Shown here: one piece after another, positions 17,300 through 29,176 of the stretch | How positions within the stretch are numbered: the stretch's first letter is position 1 | Layout: every line of letters begins with the position of its first letter | DNA from: Gemmatimonadaceae bacterium | GTDB taxonomy: Bacteria; Gemmatimonadota; Gemmatimonadetes; Gemmatimonadales; Gemmatimonadaceae | Assembly (NCBI GenBank): GCA_025934775.1 | Contig: JAICWO010000001.1 | Location: 62,001-126,000 of the forward strand | Direction: 5' to 3' | DNA length: 64,000 nucleotides | Made by a program: the position numbers and the translations under genes | The notes under the pieces: model-generated | Told to the model about the DNA's origin: nothing | The model's input: only the letters and a program-made list of their open reading frames with translations | The model's database searches: none

Positions 17300-18680
17300 T
17301 CAGGCTGGCAGTCGCACGACCGCCACGCAGCCGCGCCCATCCGCGCGATTTTCGAGCGCGAGGGAACCCCCGTGTGCCTCGGCGATCTGCCGGCTGAGCA
17401 CGAGACCGATCCCCGAGCCGCGCGGCTTCGTCGTGAAGAACGGCACGAAAAGATTCGCGCTGCTCGCGATCCCCGGACCGTCGTCCTCGACCATGACCTG
17501 CACCGCACCGTCGCGGCGCGACCAGCCGATGCGAACGCCGCCGTTCGTCTCGAGCGACGCGTCGACTGCATTGTGTACGAGATTGATCAACAACTGATCG
17601 AGCTGATCGCCATCCGCCTCGAGCACCGCGTCCGGTCCGCCGAGCACGGCCACCGGCAGCCGCGTCTCGAGCGACGCGATGCGCCGCACCCACTCGCGCA
17701 CCGAGAGCGGCTGCTTGTTCGGCGCGGGCAGCCGCGCGAGCCGCGCATACGCGGACATGAAGCGGACGAGCGCTTCGGATCGCCCGCCGATCACGCCGAG
17801 ACCGCGGCGCAGATCGTCGTCCGCGTCGGGCGGCGGCGGCGTGCGATCGAGCAGCGCGAGCAGACTGCCCGCGATCGACTTGATCGGCGCGAGCGAGTTG
17901 TTGATCTCGTGGCTCAGCACGCGGACGAGGCGCTGCCACGCCTGCAGCTCCTGCTCGCGAAGCGTCTTCGTGACGTCGGCGAGGACGAGGAGCGCGTGCG
18001 GACGGCCGTCCTGCCGGAACGATCCGCGCCGCACCTCCCAGCGCCCGCTGCCGCCCGGAAAGGTGACGTCCATCGTGCGCGGCGAGGGGCCGTCGAGCGC
18101 TTCGGCGAGTCCGACCTGATCCGCCGTCCGGCCGAGGAGCCGCTCCGCGGGCTGCGCGAGCAGTCGCTCGCCCGCGCGATTCACCAGCCGCACGCGATCG
18201 TCCGCGTCGAACGCGAACACCGCCACATCGATCTCGGCCATTACGGTGCGCAGCAGCGCCGTCGCTTCCATCGCGCCGAGCCGCTGCATGCGCAGCGTCT
18301 CGCCGAGGAGATTCGATTCGAGGAAGGCGAGGCCGAGCGCGTCGTCGCGGTCGGCGCCGCGCGCGCGAATCGAGTAATCGCCCTCACGAAGGGCGGCGAG
18401 CATGTTCGAGAGCGTTTGCAGCGGACGCACGACGCGCTCGCGGAGCACGGCGGCCGTGATCAGCCACGCACCGATGATGACGATGCCGACCGTCCACTGC
18501 ACCTTGGCGCTGTACCCGCCGCGCCAGAGCAGAATCATCGTGGCGGCGACCGCGGGAAGTCCGGCGAACAGCGCGAGCCGGACGATCTGCCGCTCGAGGC
18601 GCGGCGCAGGGGGCGGGCGCCGCGGGGGAGGGGTGGGCGCGGCGGCCGGCGTCCTCGCGGCGTCGGCCCGGCCGCCGCCC

Positions 18681-18691
<11 letters not shown>
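17300..18691 (-). CDS. NtrY-like sensor histidine kinase
   Basis: A 463-residue membrane kinase. After a Pro/Ala-rich N-tail there are two membrane helices (about 35-55 and 66-84), a HAMP-like segment (VRPLQTLSNMLAALREGDYSIRARG), a PAS domain (about 145-240), the H-box VLSHEINNSLAPIKS with phospho-acceptor H261, and an ATPase domain with NLVHNAVDAS (N box), VEDDGPGI and GSGIGLVLS (G boxes). It would phosphorylate the regulator encoded just upstream, whose gene end overlaps this start by 11 bp. The signal sensed is unknown; there is almost no periplasmic loop. Confidence 0.93.
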
Positions 18692-20054
<1,363 letters not shown>

Positions 20055-20158
20055 TGCTTGGGAAGATAACTTCCGAGACTCAGTGGCTGACGCGATCCAA
20101 GTCAGGCGAGAGCGCACTCGCGGCTGCTCTCGCCCGGTTCGCTACGGACGATCGAGCG

Positions 20159-20397
20159 ATGAGCAAACTCACACTCCGGCTTTCCGATTCGCTTTACGAG
20201 CAAGCGCGCATACTGGCGGGTGAGCAGGAGGTCTCGATCAATCAGTTCATCGCGGCGGCACTGGCGGAAAAAATCGCCGCCGTAATGAAGGGTGAGTCTC
20301 TGCAGCTTCGCGCGCAACGGGATCTCGAGAGGCTTTTGACCGCGTGCTGCGCAAGGTCAAGGATCGCGACCACACGATCGCGAGCGGCGAACTCTAG
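20159..20397 (+). pseudogene. frameshifted ribbon-helix-helix antitoxin-like gene
   Basis: From ATG 20159 the frame reads MSKLTLRLSDSLYEQARILA, then EVSINQFIAAALAEKIAAVM, a ribbon-helix-helix DNA-binding fold of the HicB/Arc type. After LRAQR near 20321-20325 the frame diverges into an implausible Arg-rich tail that would end at 20425. In the -1 frame the reading GSREAFDRVLRKVKDRD, then a stop at 20397, looks like the usual C-terminus of such proteins. Adding one G to the GGG at about 20323-20325 restores a 79-residue protein. No toxin gene adjoins. A sequencing error remains possible. Confidence 0.65.
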
Positions 20398-23300
20398 ACC
20401 TCGAGGCCAAGCTCCGCTGCGGTGAACGCACTCGCCGACGCCCGCGCATAAAGCTCGTCCAGGCGGGGCTCGAGTGCGAGAAGAGCAGCTAGCCTCTGCA
20501 CCATTGTCCGGAGATAGTCCTTTTCGAGCAGTGTTAGTGCCTTTCCGCCGCGACGGCGCGCTTCGCGGTATCCGAGCCACTTCTTGATAACCGGATAGCC
20601 GCCAAGCTCCAAGCGCCACACCCGTTCCGGGACGTGCTTGAGAAGCACGCGATCGTTGAGCCAGAGATCTCCGGTCCGTTCGCCCCAAACGGGATTCCAC
20701 GGTTCAGAGTCATCTGGTGCTCGCGGCACCCATCCGCCGCGCGCCGAGCCATAGTGCGCGACGGTGATCCGAAGGTCTTCCTCGGTTATCACGGCGTCAT
20801 CATCGGACCCGAGTATCGCGAGGCGAGCGGCACCTTCGGGCAAAATCGCATTAATTGTCGATCGAACCAGACTTCCCGACGCGAGTGGATCAAGAAGAAT
20901 AGCGATGCTGTTACCGGCTGACGCGAGTTCACTGAACAAGGGACGGTGGCGCGGGACAGGCAAGTGCAGCCAGTCATGGGCGAGCGAGCCGAAAAAGTCG
21001 CGCTGGAATGCTGGCGAATGACCAATGGCGAGAGCGACTCGAAAAAGCTCGCGTGTGAGCACCTTGGCGCCGTCATCGGCGAGCGTACCGTGTAGCTGCC
21101 AGCGCGAAGAGAGCGCTGACCAGACGCGCGGGTGGAGGTTCGCGACGCGAGTATACTGCGGCTCGCCAATCTCGAGCGCTTGCTCGACTCGTTCGCGCCG
21201 CTCGGCAAAAAAACACTGCGCGCCGACGTCGAACAGGTGCAAGTCGAATGCACACTGAGTCAGCAGCGGCTTGGTCTCCGATGCGCGCCGACTCTCGTTG
21301 GCCAGCACGAGAAACTCGTTGTCTGTCAGGTTGGCCGCGATCTCAGGCCTGGGCCGATTGAGAAGATGGGCTGATGGCTCGTAATACAACCAGCGCAGAT
21401 CGAGTGGAAAAATCTCATAAGGCACGATCAGATCGTCTCGAAATGCGGACTCGTTTCGGAGCGTGTCGCGCACGTCGGACGCGTCGTAGCCAGCGTAGCT
21501 CCGCGCGAGGTCGGGGTGCCGCTCGAAGAACTCTGTGTTCGGAGCGTTCGTAAAGTACTCGCGCATACGGTCGGCCAGATTGACTCGACTGAAATCGACG
21601 ACGCTTTGGTCCAATCCGCGATTCATGTTCACGCCCGCGGAGCTCAAGACAAGTAGCTGGTCGACCGATGGCCATGCCTCGTAACCCTCGCCAGCATCGT
21701 ATGGTAGCAGCTTCCAACGCTTGTCCGCGGAGGTCTCAAATGGTGTATACGCCCGCGGACCTTCCGGGCGCGATGCCGCTCGGGTGACTTCGTCGGCTGG
21801 CAACTGCGCCAGTTCGAGGGAATCGAGCAGAGCCTGTCGCTTCTTCCTTGCGTCGCCCCAAAAATCGCGTACGTGGCAGAGGCATGCGGTCGGGCTACGC
21901 TCGTGGTTCTGCCGCTTCAACCAGGTCGTGATTGCCGTTCCGACCTGGATCCCTCCCCGATGGTCAACGACGAAGACGCTCGCGTCGACGGAGCCAGCCC
22001 CAGGCTTGCCCTCCGGAACGATCTTGCCGGTCTTGTACTTATCGCCGTTCAGGTTGTCGATCCACACCGAGTCGAAGCTCCCGAGAAGCGACTCGCGCAT
22101 GATTGGATGCGAGCGGCCGGTGAGGAAAGAGCTGTTGCTGATATAGCTCACGATCCCGAACTCAGCACGAATCCCGATGGACTCCTCAGCGAGACGAAAG
22201 AATCGAATATACAAATCGTCGAGGAGCTGCTTCCGAATGTTCCATCGAGTCCATAGCTCGGACTGGCCCATCTGCTTCCCGCGGGCATCGCGTCGAATGC
22301 CTTTGTAAGGGTCGACCAGGGAAGCTTCCTCGTGCATTGGTGCGCCAATGAAGCGATTGTAAGGCGGATTCCCGAGCACGACTACGATCCGCGCCTCGCG
22401 CTTGACGCGCTGGGCTGCGTCACGCTCCTGTTGCAGCTCCGGAAAGTGCAGTTCGGTCTGCGGTACTGCGTGCCAGCCGGTGAGTGCGTTCGTAAGAAAC
22501 ACGCCGGCGCGATGCGTTTCATCGGGCGCGGCGCCCATTTCCGAGAGCAGCAGATAGAGCTGCAGATGAGCGACGACGAATGGTGCCGTCAGGATTTCGA
22601 AACCACGAATGCGATGCTCGAGCGCAGATCGAAGAGTCGCTGCCAACTCCGCCTGCACGCCTTCCGCTCGGAGCGTCTCGGCGATGCAGCGCAAAGTCTC
22701 GATGAGGTACGCACCGGTTCCGCACGCCGGATCCAGAACGACGACGCTTTCATCGGCGAGACCTCGCGGACACTGCAGCTCGTCGCGCAGCAGCTTGTCG
22801 ATCCGACGGACCTGATAGCGGACGATTTCGGGTGGGGTGTACCAGACACCGAGTTCCTCGCGAAGCGTCGGATCGAATGCGGCGAGAAACGGCTCGTAGA
22901 AGTAGACGATCGCCGAGGTGAAGCCCTCTTCATCGCCACCAATCCCTGCGGTCGGGCGGAGCCGTCTGAAGAACTCTACTTTATCGACCCGACCCAGTGT
23001 TGCCGCGGCGGTTTCGAGATGCGCGCGTAATCCGAGCTCGCGCAAGCGCACCGGGTTTCCAATTTCGTGGAACAAGCCGGCGAGAAATGGAATACGCAGG
23101 TATTCGCCCGTTCTGCGCCAGTCGAAGTCGTCGCCCGGCGTGACGTGCCACTCGCTCGCATGCAACAGCCATCCGGCGAAAATGCCGTAAAACACTGTCT
23201 GGACGAGCGACGAACGAAAGAAGTGCTCGCCTTCCTCACCTTCGAAGGTGATGCCCAATCCCGCTGCAAAGTCTTCCTGAAGCGACGCTACCGCCGACGT

Positions 23301-23990
23301 GAACTGCTCGGGGAGATCGGCGGTCGCGCGGCGGGCCTGTCGAGCGAGGACGCGGGCAAGCGTCTCCGGTGAAGCGATCGGCGCATGTCGTGTGACCACA
23401 TCCTCCACGAGCTCCGCGAGTCCGGCTCCGCGCTCATCGCTGATTCGCGCACCCCGTCGCAGCGCGGTATTCGTCGGCCATAATTCGATGATAGAACTGA
23501 GCTGGCGATGTTCCGGCGGCACGGCGCGGCCGCCGCGATCGCCTCGAGACGGTGTCACTACCGCGAACTCGCGAATCGTGCAGAGCAAGACCGCACCAGT
23601 GGCAGCCAGATAGCGCCCGATTTGATCGTCGCGATCTCGCGACGCGGCCAACGACCGAATGTCGGTATCGTAGCCCTTGACCTCGACGTAGAGCACGACG
23701 AATCCGCCGGCGCCGTCGTATACGGCGAAATCCGGGGCGTCGCGGCCACCGGCGCGGCGAGATTCGGATGTCGTCGCGCGAACATCGAGGCGCAGCCCGA
23801 GATGCGCGAGGCTCGCGTCCAACAAGCTCTTGATGGCTGGGTAGTACGTCGGCTCCGTTGTGGATTCCGCTTGCGCGAGTCGGGCAATCTCGCCCGCGTA
23901 GGCGTCGAGCGCGGCGCGCAATGTCGTGCTCACGCGCGCGATAGGCAGGCGGCGGCGATCGAGAACCGGAGACGAGGCATGCCGCATCAT
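20394..23990 (-). CDS. fused type II (IIG/ISP-like) restriction-modification enzyme
   Basis: A 1198-residue single-chain enzyme. The N-terminal PD-(D/E)XK nuclease region has E46, PD at 86-87 and EVK at 103-105 (YVEVKGYD). A helical connector follows to about 380. The N6-adenine methyltransferase core has YTPPEIV, motif I DPACGTGAYL (from 420) and motif IV NPPY (541-544). The C-terminal 500 residues should hold the target-recognition domain. No helicase motifs are seen, so it is unlike full type ISP enzymes and more like MmeI/BpuSI-type IIG. Its start codon abuts a perfect palindrome, and an XRE gene is divergent. The last 4 bp overlap the broken ribbon-helix-helix gene (CTAG). Confidence 0.9.
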   Translation of the reverse strand: MMRHASSPVLDRRRLPIARVSTTLRAALDAYAGEIARLAQAESTTEPTYYPAIKSLLDASLAHLGLRLDVRATTSESRRAGGRDAPDFAVYDGAGGFVVLYVEVKGYDTDIRSLAASRDRDDQIGRYLAATGAVLLCTIREFAVVTPSRGDRGGRAVPPEHRQLSSIIELWPTNTALRRGARISDERGAGLAELVEDVVTRHAPIASPETLARVLARQARRATADLPEQFTSAVASLQEDFAAGLGITFEGEEGEHFFRSSLVQTVFYGIFAGWLLHASEWHVTPGDDFDWRRTGEYLRIPFLAGLFHEIGNPVRLRELGLRAHLETAAATLGRVDKVEFFRRLRPTAGIGGDEEGFTSAIVYFYEPFLAAFDPTLREELGVWYTPPEIVRYQVRRIDKLLRDELQCPRGLADESVVVLDPACGTGAYLIETLRCIAETLRAEGVQAELAATLRSALEHRIRGFEILTAPFVVAHLQLYLLLSEMGAAPDETHRAGVFLTNALTGWHAVPQTELHFPELQQERDAAQRVKREARIVVVLGNPPYNRFIGAPMHEEASLVDPYKGIRRDARGKQMGQSELWTRWNIRKQLLDDLYIRFFRLAEESIGIRAEFGIVSYISNSSFLTGRSHPIMRESLLGSFDSVWIDNLNGDKYKTGKIVPEGKPGAGSVDASVFVVDHRGGIQVGTAITTWLKRQNHERSPTACLCHVRDFWGDARKKRQALLDSLELAQLPADEVTRAASRPEGPRAYTPFETSADKRWKLLPYDAGEGYEAWPSVDQLLVLSSAGVNMNRGLDQSVVDFSRVNLADRMREYFTNAPNTEFFERHPDLARSYAGYDASDVRDTLRNESAFRDDLIVPYEIFPLDLRWLYYEPSAHLLNRPRPEIAANLTDNEFLVLANESRRASETKPLLTQCAFDLHLFDVGAQCFFAERRERVEQALEIGEPQYTRVANLHPRVWSALSSRWQLHGTLADDGAKVLTRELFRVALAIGHSPAFQRDFFGSLAHDWLHLPVPRHRPLFSELASAGNSIAILLDPLASGSLVRSTINAILPEGAARLAILGSDDDAVITEEDLRITVAHYGSARGGWVPRAPDDSEPWNPVWGERTGDLWLNDRVLLKHVPERVWRLELGGYPVIKKWLGYREARRRGGKALTLLEKDYLRTMVQRLAALLALEPRLDELYARASASAFTAAELGLEV

Positions 23991-24011
23991 AATTCCCCAA
24001 CATGGGGAATT
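23991..24011. promoter_or_regulatory. palindromic operator at the RM start codon
   Basis: A perfect 9-bp inverted repeat, aattcccca / tggggaatt, with a 3-nt centre directly touches the ATG of the restriction-modification gene and lies 26 bp before the XRE start. On the minus strand its GGGGA would also be the ribosome site of the enzyme, so a bound repressor would block both transcription and translation. Confidence 0.65.
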
Positions 24012-24036
24012 CCATGATTGGACTCATGATCCGTTC

Positions 24037-24312
24037 ATGGCAGCCCCGCGGCGACCCAGTGCGGTCTACGATCCCGAATACCGCTACCTCATCCGAAGGG
24101 TCAGAGAGGCGCGGCAGGAGGCCGGACTCACGCTGAAGGATGTCGCCGAGGCGCTCGGGCGGCCGTTCACGTTCGTCTCCAAATGCGAGCTCGGCGAACG
24201 CCGGATCGATCCGATCGATCTGCGTAATTTCGCCGAGTTGTATGAGAAGCCGCTGGCGTACTTCTATCCCAAGCGCCGCTCACCTCCCCGACGCCCCCGG
24301 AACCAGAAGTAG
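24037..24312 (+). CDS. XRE-family regulator, probable RM controller
   Basis: A 91-residue protein. The helix-turn-helix VREARQEAGLTLKDVAEALGRPFTFVSKCELGERRID is of the Cro/C1 (XRE) class, followed by LRNFAELYEKPLAYFYPKRR. It is divergent from the fused restriction-modification gene, 46 bp apart, the usual place of a controller (C) protein. This suggests it binds the palindrome 23991-24011 and times enzyme expression. It could also be an unrelated XRE regulator; the N-terminal extension to 23926 is not needed. Confidence 0.85.
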   Translation: MAAPRRPSAVYDPEYRYLIRRVREARQEAGLTLKDVAEALGRPFTFVSKCELGERRIDPIDLRNFAELYEKPLAYFYPKRRSPPRRPRNQK

Positions 24313-24324
24313 CCCGCCCCGCCC

Positions 24325-24921
24325 CTACAGCACGTACGGAATCAGCGCCTTCGTCCGCCGCCGATAACTCGCGTACTGCTCCGGAAAGTGCCGCGTCATG
24401 AGCCGCTCTTCCATCCGCAGCTTCACGTAAAATCCCGCGAACACCACCGCGAACGCGATGAACGCCGCGGCGCGGCCGCTCACCAGCGCGGTGCCCAGGA
24501 TCATGAGCAGCATCCCGGAATAGATCGGGTGCCGCACGGCGCGGTACGGTCCGCGTTGCACGAGCTCGTGCCCTTCCTTGAAGACCACCAGCCCGCTCCA
24601 ATTGCCGCCCAGCGTCGCGCGCGCCCACAGCGCGATCGCCAGTCCGCACGCGACGATGATGCATCCAATGACGTCGCGGCCGGCGAACGGTGGAACCCAT
24701 ACCTCCGACCCGGACCACCACGTGGCTTCGTGCCGCGGCCGCGTGACGAGCCACACGACGAGCACGATCGCCGCGATTCGCCACCACGCGCCGTGCGACC
24801 GCTCGATGGTCCGCTTGACCCTGAACGCCGCGACGGCCCAGTAGACGAAGAAGATCGCCCAGCACACCGCGACGAAGCGCGCCGCCGTCCCGGCTGCCGA
24901 CCACCACGCCGCGCTGTTCAC
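24325..24921 (-). CDS. isoprenylcysteine carboxylmethyltransferase-family membrane protein
   Basis: A 198-residue integral membrane protein with about five hydrophobic segments. The C-terminal half carries the ICMT/PEMT signature: [13 protein letters not shown] binding S-adenosylmethionine, and [21 protein letters not shown]. Bacterial members methylate varied lipid or small-molecule substrates, which cannot be told from sequence. It is the last gene of the adaptor-ATPase operon, 13 bp after the second ATPase. Confidence 0.87.
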   Translation of the reverse strand: MNSAAWWSAAGTAARFVAVCWAIFFVYWAVAAFRVKRTIERSHGAWWRIAAIVLVVWLVTRPRHEATWWSGSEVWVPPFAGRDVIGCIIVACGLAIALWARATLGGNWSGLVVFKEGHELVQRGPYRAVRHPIYSGMLLMILGTALVSGRAAAFIAFAVVFAGFYVKLRMEERLMTRHFPEQYASYRRRTKALIPYVL

Positions 24922-24934
24922 CGCCCCCCGGCGC

Positions 24935-25669
24935 TCACGCGGTGATCCAGCCGTCCTTCAACTCGATGATCCGGTGGCCGAACTTCGCGTTCTCCTCTGA
25001 GTGCGTCACCTGGATGATCGTCGTCCCCTGGTCATTCAACTTCTTGAATAATTCCATGATCTCGCGGCCCTGGCTCGAGTGCAGGTTGCCGGTGGGCTCG
25101 TCGGCGAGGATGAGCTTGGGCTTGGCGATCACCGCGCGCGCGACGCCCACGAGCTGCTGTTGGCCGCCGGAGAGCTGGCGCGGATAGAGATCCTTCTTGC
25201 CCACCATGCCGAACCGGTCGAGCGTGTCGGCCACGATCGCCTCGCGCTCCGACTTCTTCACGTTCCGATACGACAGCGGAATATCGAGGTTCTCGGCGAC
25301 CGTGAGATCGTCGATCAGGTGGTACTGCTGGAACACGAACCCGATGTGCTCCTTGTTGAGCGCCACGCGCTGCTTGTGCGCCATCGCGTGCACCGGATGC
25401 CCGACGAAGAAGAACTCGCCGCTCCACGCCGAATCGAGCATGCCGAGGATCGCGAGGAGCGTCGACTTGCCGGCGCCCGACGGCCCCATGATCGAGACGA
25501 ACTCGCCCGCCTGGATGTCCGCGGTGATGCGGCGCAGCACGTACGTCCGCCCCGCCGCGGTCTCGAAGACCTTCTCGACATTGCGCATCGAGATGAGCGG
25601 ACCGACGATGGGCTGCGGTTCGACATCGCGCAGCGACGCGGGGGACGGAGATTTGGTGAAGAACGACAT
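24935..25669 (-). CDS. LolD/MacB-type ABC transporter ATPase
   Basis: A 244-residue cytoplasmic ATPase. Walker A is GPSGAGKST, the Q-loop VFQQYH, the signature [14 protein letters not shown], and Walker [12 protein letters not shown]. The H-loop reads VTHSEENAK. It lacks the Asp usual after GNL (here HSSQG). It is very similar in plan to the ATPase gene just upstream (25700-26455), 30 bp apart, and both follow an HlyD-like adaptor gene. The expected permease is not in the cluster, so it may serve ADOP-type permeases elsewhere. Confidence 0.93.
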   Translation of the reverse strand: MSFFTKSPSPASLRDVEPQPIVGPLISMRNVEKVFETAAGRTYVLRRITADIQAGEFVSIMGPSGAGKSTLLAILGMLDSAWSGEFFFVGHPVHAMAHKQRVALNKEHIGFVFQQYHLIDDLTVAENLDIPLSYRNVKKSEREAIVADTLDRFGMVGKKDLYPRQLSGGQQQLVGVARAVIAKPKLILADEPTGNLHSSQGREIMELFKKLNDQGTTIIQVTHSEENAKFGHRIIELKDGWITA

Positions 25670-25699
25670 GATTGCCTAGCGGCTAGCGTTGCACGTCCA

Positions 25700-26455
<756 letters not shown>

Positions 26456-26489
26456 GAGGGTCTCTTGGTCGGAGGTGGAGGACGGGGGA

Positions 26490-27746
26490 CTACTTGATAC
26501 GAACGCGCTTCACGTTGTCGAACTGCGACATGTCGGAGATGATGACGCTGTCGCCAATGCTCAAACCGCCGCGGACTTCGATCTCGGTGACCGACGCCTG
26601 CCCGAGCTGCACCGTGACGAGATTGGCCTCGCCCTTGTTCGGCAGCACCTTGAACATGCCGACGGAGCTCTCGGCCTGGCCGAAGCCCGGCCGCGGGATG
26701 TGCATGACGTCTTTGAGCCGCTCGACTTCGATCGTGCCGTCGACGGCGAGCTCGGAGCTGGTGCCGGGCGGCACCGCGCTGTCGAGCGCGACTTCGACGG
26801 TGACCGTGCCGGCCTGAGACGACGGGTCTTTGCGCGTCACGTGGCCGGGGATCTTGTTGTTGTTGTGCAGATCGATCTCCGCCGGCTGGCCCGGCGCGAT
26901 GTCCTTGGCCTGATTCTCCGGCACGCGGAGCACCGCCTTGAGCTTGCCCGGCTGCACGACGCGGGCGAGGAGCTGGCCGGCGTTGACGTACTGCCCGGGC
27001 TCGAGCTGCGGGTTGCCGAGCATCTGGAGCTGGCCGGCTTCCGGCGAGGTCACGCGCATGGACGCGATACGATTTTTCTGATCGTCGAGAATGCGCTTGA
27101 GGCTCTCGATCTGATCCTGCGCGAGCTGGAGCTGCTGTCCCTCGGAGCTCTTCAAGTCCTGCAGTCGCTGCTGCTCGATGTCGAGCCGCTGCTTCATCTC
27201 GGTGATCTGATCGTGCGCCGCCGCGACGTCGTTGGCCGAGGCGAGGTTCTTCTTGGCGAGGGAGTCCTGCACCGCGGAGTTGCGCACGGCGTTGTTGTAC
27301 GCGGTGTGCTGCGAGGCGACCGTGCCTTCCTGCGTGAGAATTTGCTGATGCAGATTCGTCTTGAGCGTCGCCAGATTCCCCACGGCCTGGTTGAGCTGCT
27401 GCTCGTCCTGCAGCTCCTTGATCTGCTCGTCGGGGCTGCTGAGCACGACCAGCACGGTGCTCGGCGTGACGTTGATGCCCGGCTGCACGGGGAGCTCTTC
27501 GACGCGCCCGCTGATCAACGCCGTGATGTTGCGGACGTACTCGGGCTCGAGGGTGCCGGGCGCGTTCACGTCGCGCTTCATCTCACCGCGCTGGACCACG
27601 CCAAACCAGAGCGTGCCGCGCTCCACGGGCGGGGCCGCGGGCTGCAACCGGCTGACGGCCACAGTCACGGCGGCGACGGCAATGATGCCGGCCGAGCCGA
27701 AGATGTACTTCTTGGTCTTTTTTGGTGGAGCGCGCTTGATGTCCAA
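26490..27746 (-). CDS. HlyD/MacA-like periplasmic adaptor subunit
   Basis: A 418-residue membrane-fusion protein. One N-terminal membrane helix (YIFGSAGIIAVAAVTVAV, about 14-32) is followed by a biotinyl-lipoyl-like half (VNAPGTLEPEYVRNI), a long coiled-coil hairpin (about 120-225, ELQDEQQLNQAVGNL ... KSSEGQQLQLAQDQIESLKR), a second lipoyl half and a beta-barrel domain (LRVPENQAKDIAPGQPAEIDL). It bridges an inner-membrane ABC permease to an outer-membrane exit duct. It is the first gene of the operon with the two ATPases. Confidence 0.92.
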   Translation of the reverse strand: MDIKRAPPKKTKKYIFGSAGIIAVAAVTVAVSRLQPAAPPVERGTLWFGVVQRGEMKRDVNAPGTLEPEYVRNITALISGRVEELPVQPGINVTPSTVLVVLSSPDEQIKELQDEQQLNQAVGNLATLKTNLHQQILTQEGTVASQHTAYNNAVRNSAVQDSLAKKNLASANDVAAAHDQITEMKQRLDIEQQRLQDLKSSEGQQLQLAQDQIESLKRILDDQKNRIASMRVTSPEAGQLQMLGNPQLEPGQYVNAGQLLARVVQPGKLKAVLRVPENQAKDIAPGQPAEIDLHNNNKIPGHVTRKDPSSQAGTVTVEVALDSAVPPGTSSELAVDGTIEVERLKDVMHIPRPGFGQAESSVGMFKVLPNKGEANLVTVQLGQASVTEIEVRGGLSIGDSVIISDMSQFDNVKRVRIK

Positions 27747-28024
27747 GGTGACGTCTCGTGCGAAAGGACGGTGTCAACAGGGCGGGAGGACGTAATCCGA
27801 CGAGCGGTTAAAGGAAGGTCCGTGCCCATGCTGGTCATCTGCTAACGCACATTATGCCAAGGAGTTATCATGTACGAAACGGCGGCGAATCAGTGCTCTG
27901 CTGCTCGCCTATGGGAATCCCTGTCCCACAATCGAACAGTGGTCCGAACGGATCGAGCAGCGAGGTGGTTTCAGCCGGATATGAGACAACGCAAACCGGA
28001 ATTAGGTTGACGCGTCGAGGAACG

Positions 28025-29155
28025 ATGCAGCTTCGCGCAATCGCGACCATGCTCGCTCTGGCGATCCCGGTCGTTGGCAGAGCCCAGGTGGACAGTGTGT
28101 CACGCGCGCCGACGGCCCCGCGGCTCGCGCACAGCGCGCGCATCTGCGCGGGCGGCGATGTCACGCTCGGCACCAACCTCGATCCCTACTGGGCGCGGTT
28201 CGCCGCCGATACGCTCCGCCGATTCTACGGCCGCTCGCCCGATCCCGACAGTCTCGTCGCCCCGCTCGGCGCGCTCTTCTCGGGCGCGGACGTCATCCTG
28301 ATCAACCTGGAGGGCGCGATCGGCGACGGTCCGGCGCCGCGGAAGTGCGGTCCGCGCTCGACCAATTGCTTCGCCTTTCGACAGCCGGCACGCGCCGCGG
28401 CGGCGCTGCGATCGATCGCCGACAGCGCGGTCGCGATCGTGGCCAACGTGGCCAACAATCACGCGCGCGACGCCGGGAACGCCGGGCGCGATACGACGCT
28501 CGCGCTGCTCGCGGCGAACGACATCGAGGCGACGGGCGCCGACACGCTGGCCACGGCCGTCGCGCTCGCCGGCGGCGACACGATCGCGTTCCTCGGCTTT
28601 CACACCGACACCGCCTCGCCGGACGCGCGCGACCTCGCCGCTGTGCGCCGCCACGTCGCGCGCGCCGCGGCCCGATGGGGCACGGTCGTCGTGACGGTGC
28701 ACCTGGGCGCGGAAGGGCCGCGGGCGCAGCGCACACGGAACGCGAATGAGCATTTTCTCAAGGTGAATCGCGGGAACCCGGTGGCGTTCGCCCGCGCGGC
28801 GCTCGCCGGCGGCGCGACGCTCGTCGTCGGCCACGGCCCGCACGTGCTGCGCGCCGCGGAGTGGCGCGGGGATCGGCTGGTGTTCTATTCGCTGGGGAAC
28901 CTGCTCACCTACGGTCCATTCAAGCTGCACGAGCCAACGAACCGGGGCGCCGTCGCCTGCGCGACGATCGACTCCGCCGGCAGCGTGTCGGCGGCGGAGC
29001 TGCGGGCGACTCGCCAGCTCTGGGCGGGCGTTCTCGAGCCGGATTCCACGCACCGGGCCTGGCAGCTCGTGGACTCGCTGAGCGCGCTCGATTTCCCGCG
29101 CACAGGCGCGACGGTCGACTCCGTGGGAGCGCTGGCAAAAAGAAAGCGACCCTGA
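28025..29155 (+). CDS. CapA-family (PGA_cap) protein, exported
   Basis: A 376-residue protein with a signal peptide (MQLRAIATMLALAIPVVGRAQ) and the CapA metallophosphatase-like fold. Its motifs in order are CAGGDVTLG, LINLEGAIG, NVANNHARDAGNAGRD, VVVTVHLGAEG, LVVGHGPHVLRAAEWRGD and FYSLGNLL. CapA proteins function in poly-gamma-glutamate capsule making or act as related hydrolases; no capB/capC neighbours exist here, so the role is uncertain. The in-frame extension to 27854 is rejected because the signal peptide begins at 28025. Confidence 0.9.
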   Translation: MQLRAIATMLALAIPVVGRAQVDSVSRAPTAPRLAHSARICAGGDVTLGTNLDPYWARFAADTLRRFYGRSPDPDSLVAPLGALFSGADVILINLEGAIGDGPAPRKCGPRSTNCFAFRQPARAAAALRSIADSAVAIVANVANNHARDAGNAGRDTTLALLAANDIEATGADTLATAVALAGGDTIAFLGFHTDTASPDARDLAAVRRHVARAAARWGTVVVTVHLGAEGPRAQRTRNANEHFLKVNRGNPVAFARAALAGGATLVVGHGPHVLRAAEWRGDRLVFYSLGNLLTYGPFKLHEPTNRGAVACATIDSAGSVSAAELRATRQLWAGVLEPDSTHRAWQLVDSLSALDFPRTGATVDSVGALAKRKRP

Positions 29156-29162
29156 GGTCGCT
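29145..29162. terminator. bidirectional terminator over the CapA stop
   Basis: Arms agcgacc / ggtcgct with a CTGA loop that includes the CapA stop codon lie between convergent genes. A-rich sequence on the left gives a T tract for the minus strand. Confidence 0.55.
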
Positions 29163-29176
29163 CGGTTCTGCTGTCG

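Noticed and set aside
20159-20425. Intact 88-residue ribbon-helix-helix protein
   Set aside because: The last 30 residues in this frame are Arg/Ser-rich and unlike any family member, whereas the alternative frame gives a typical tail.
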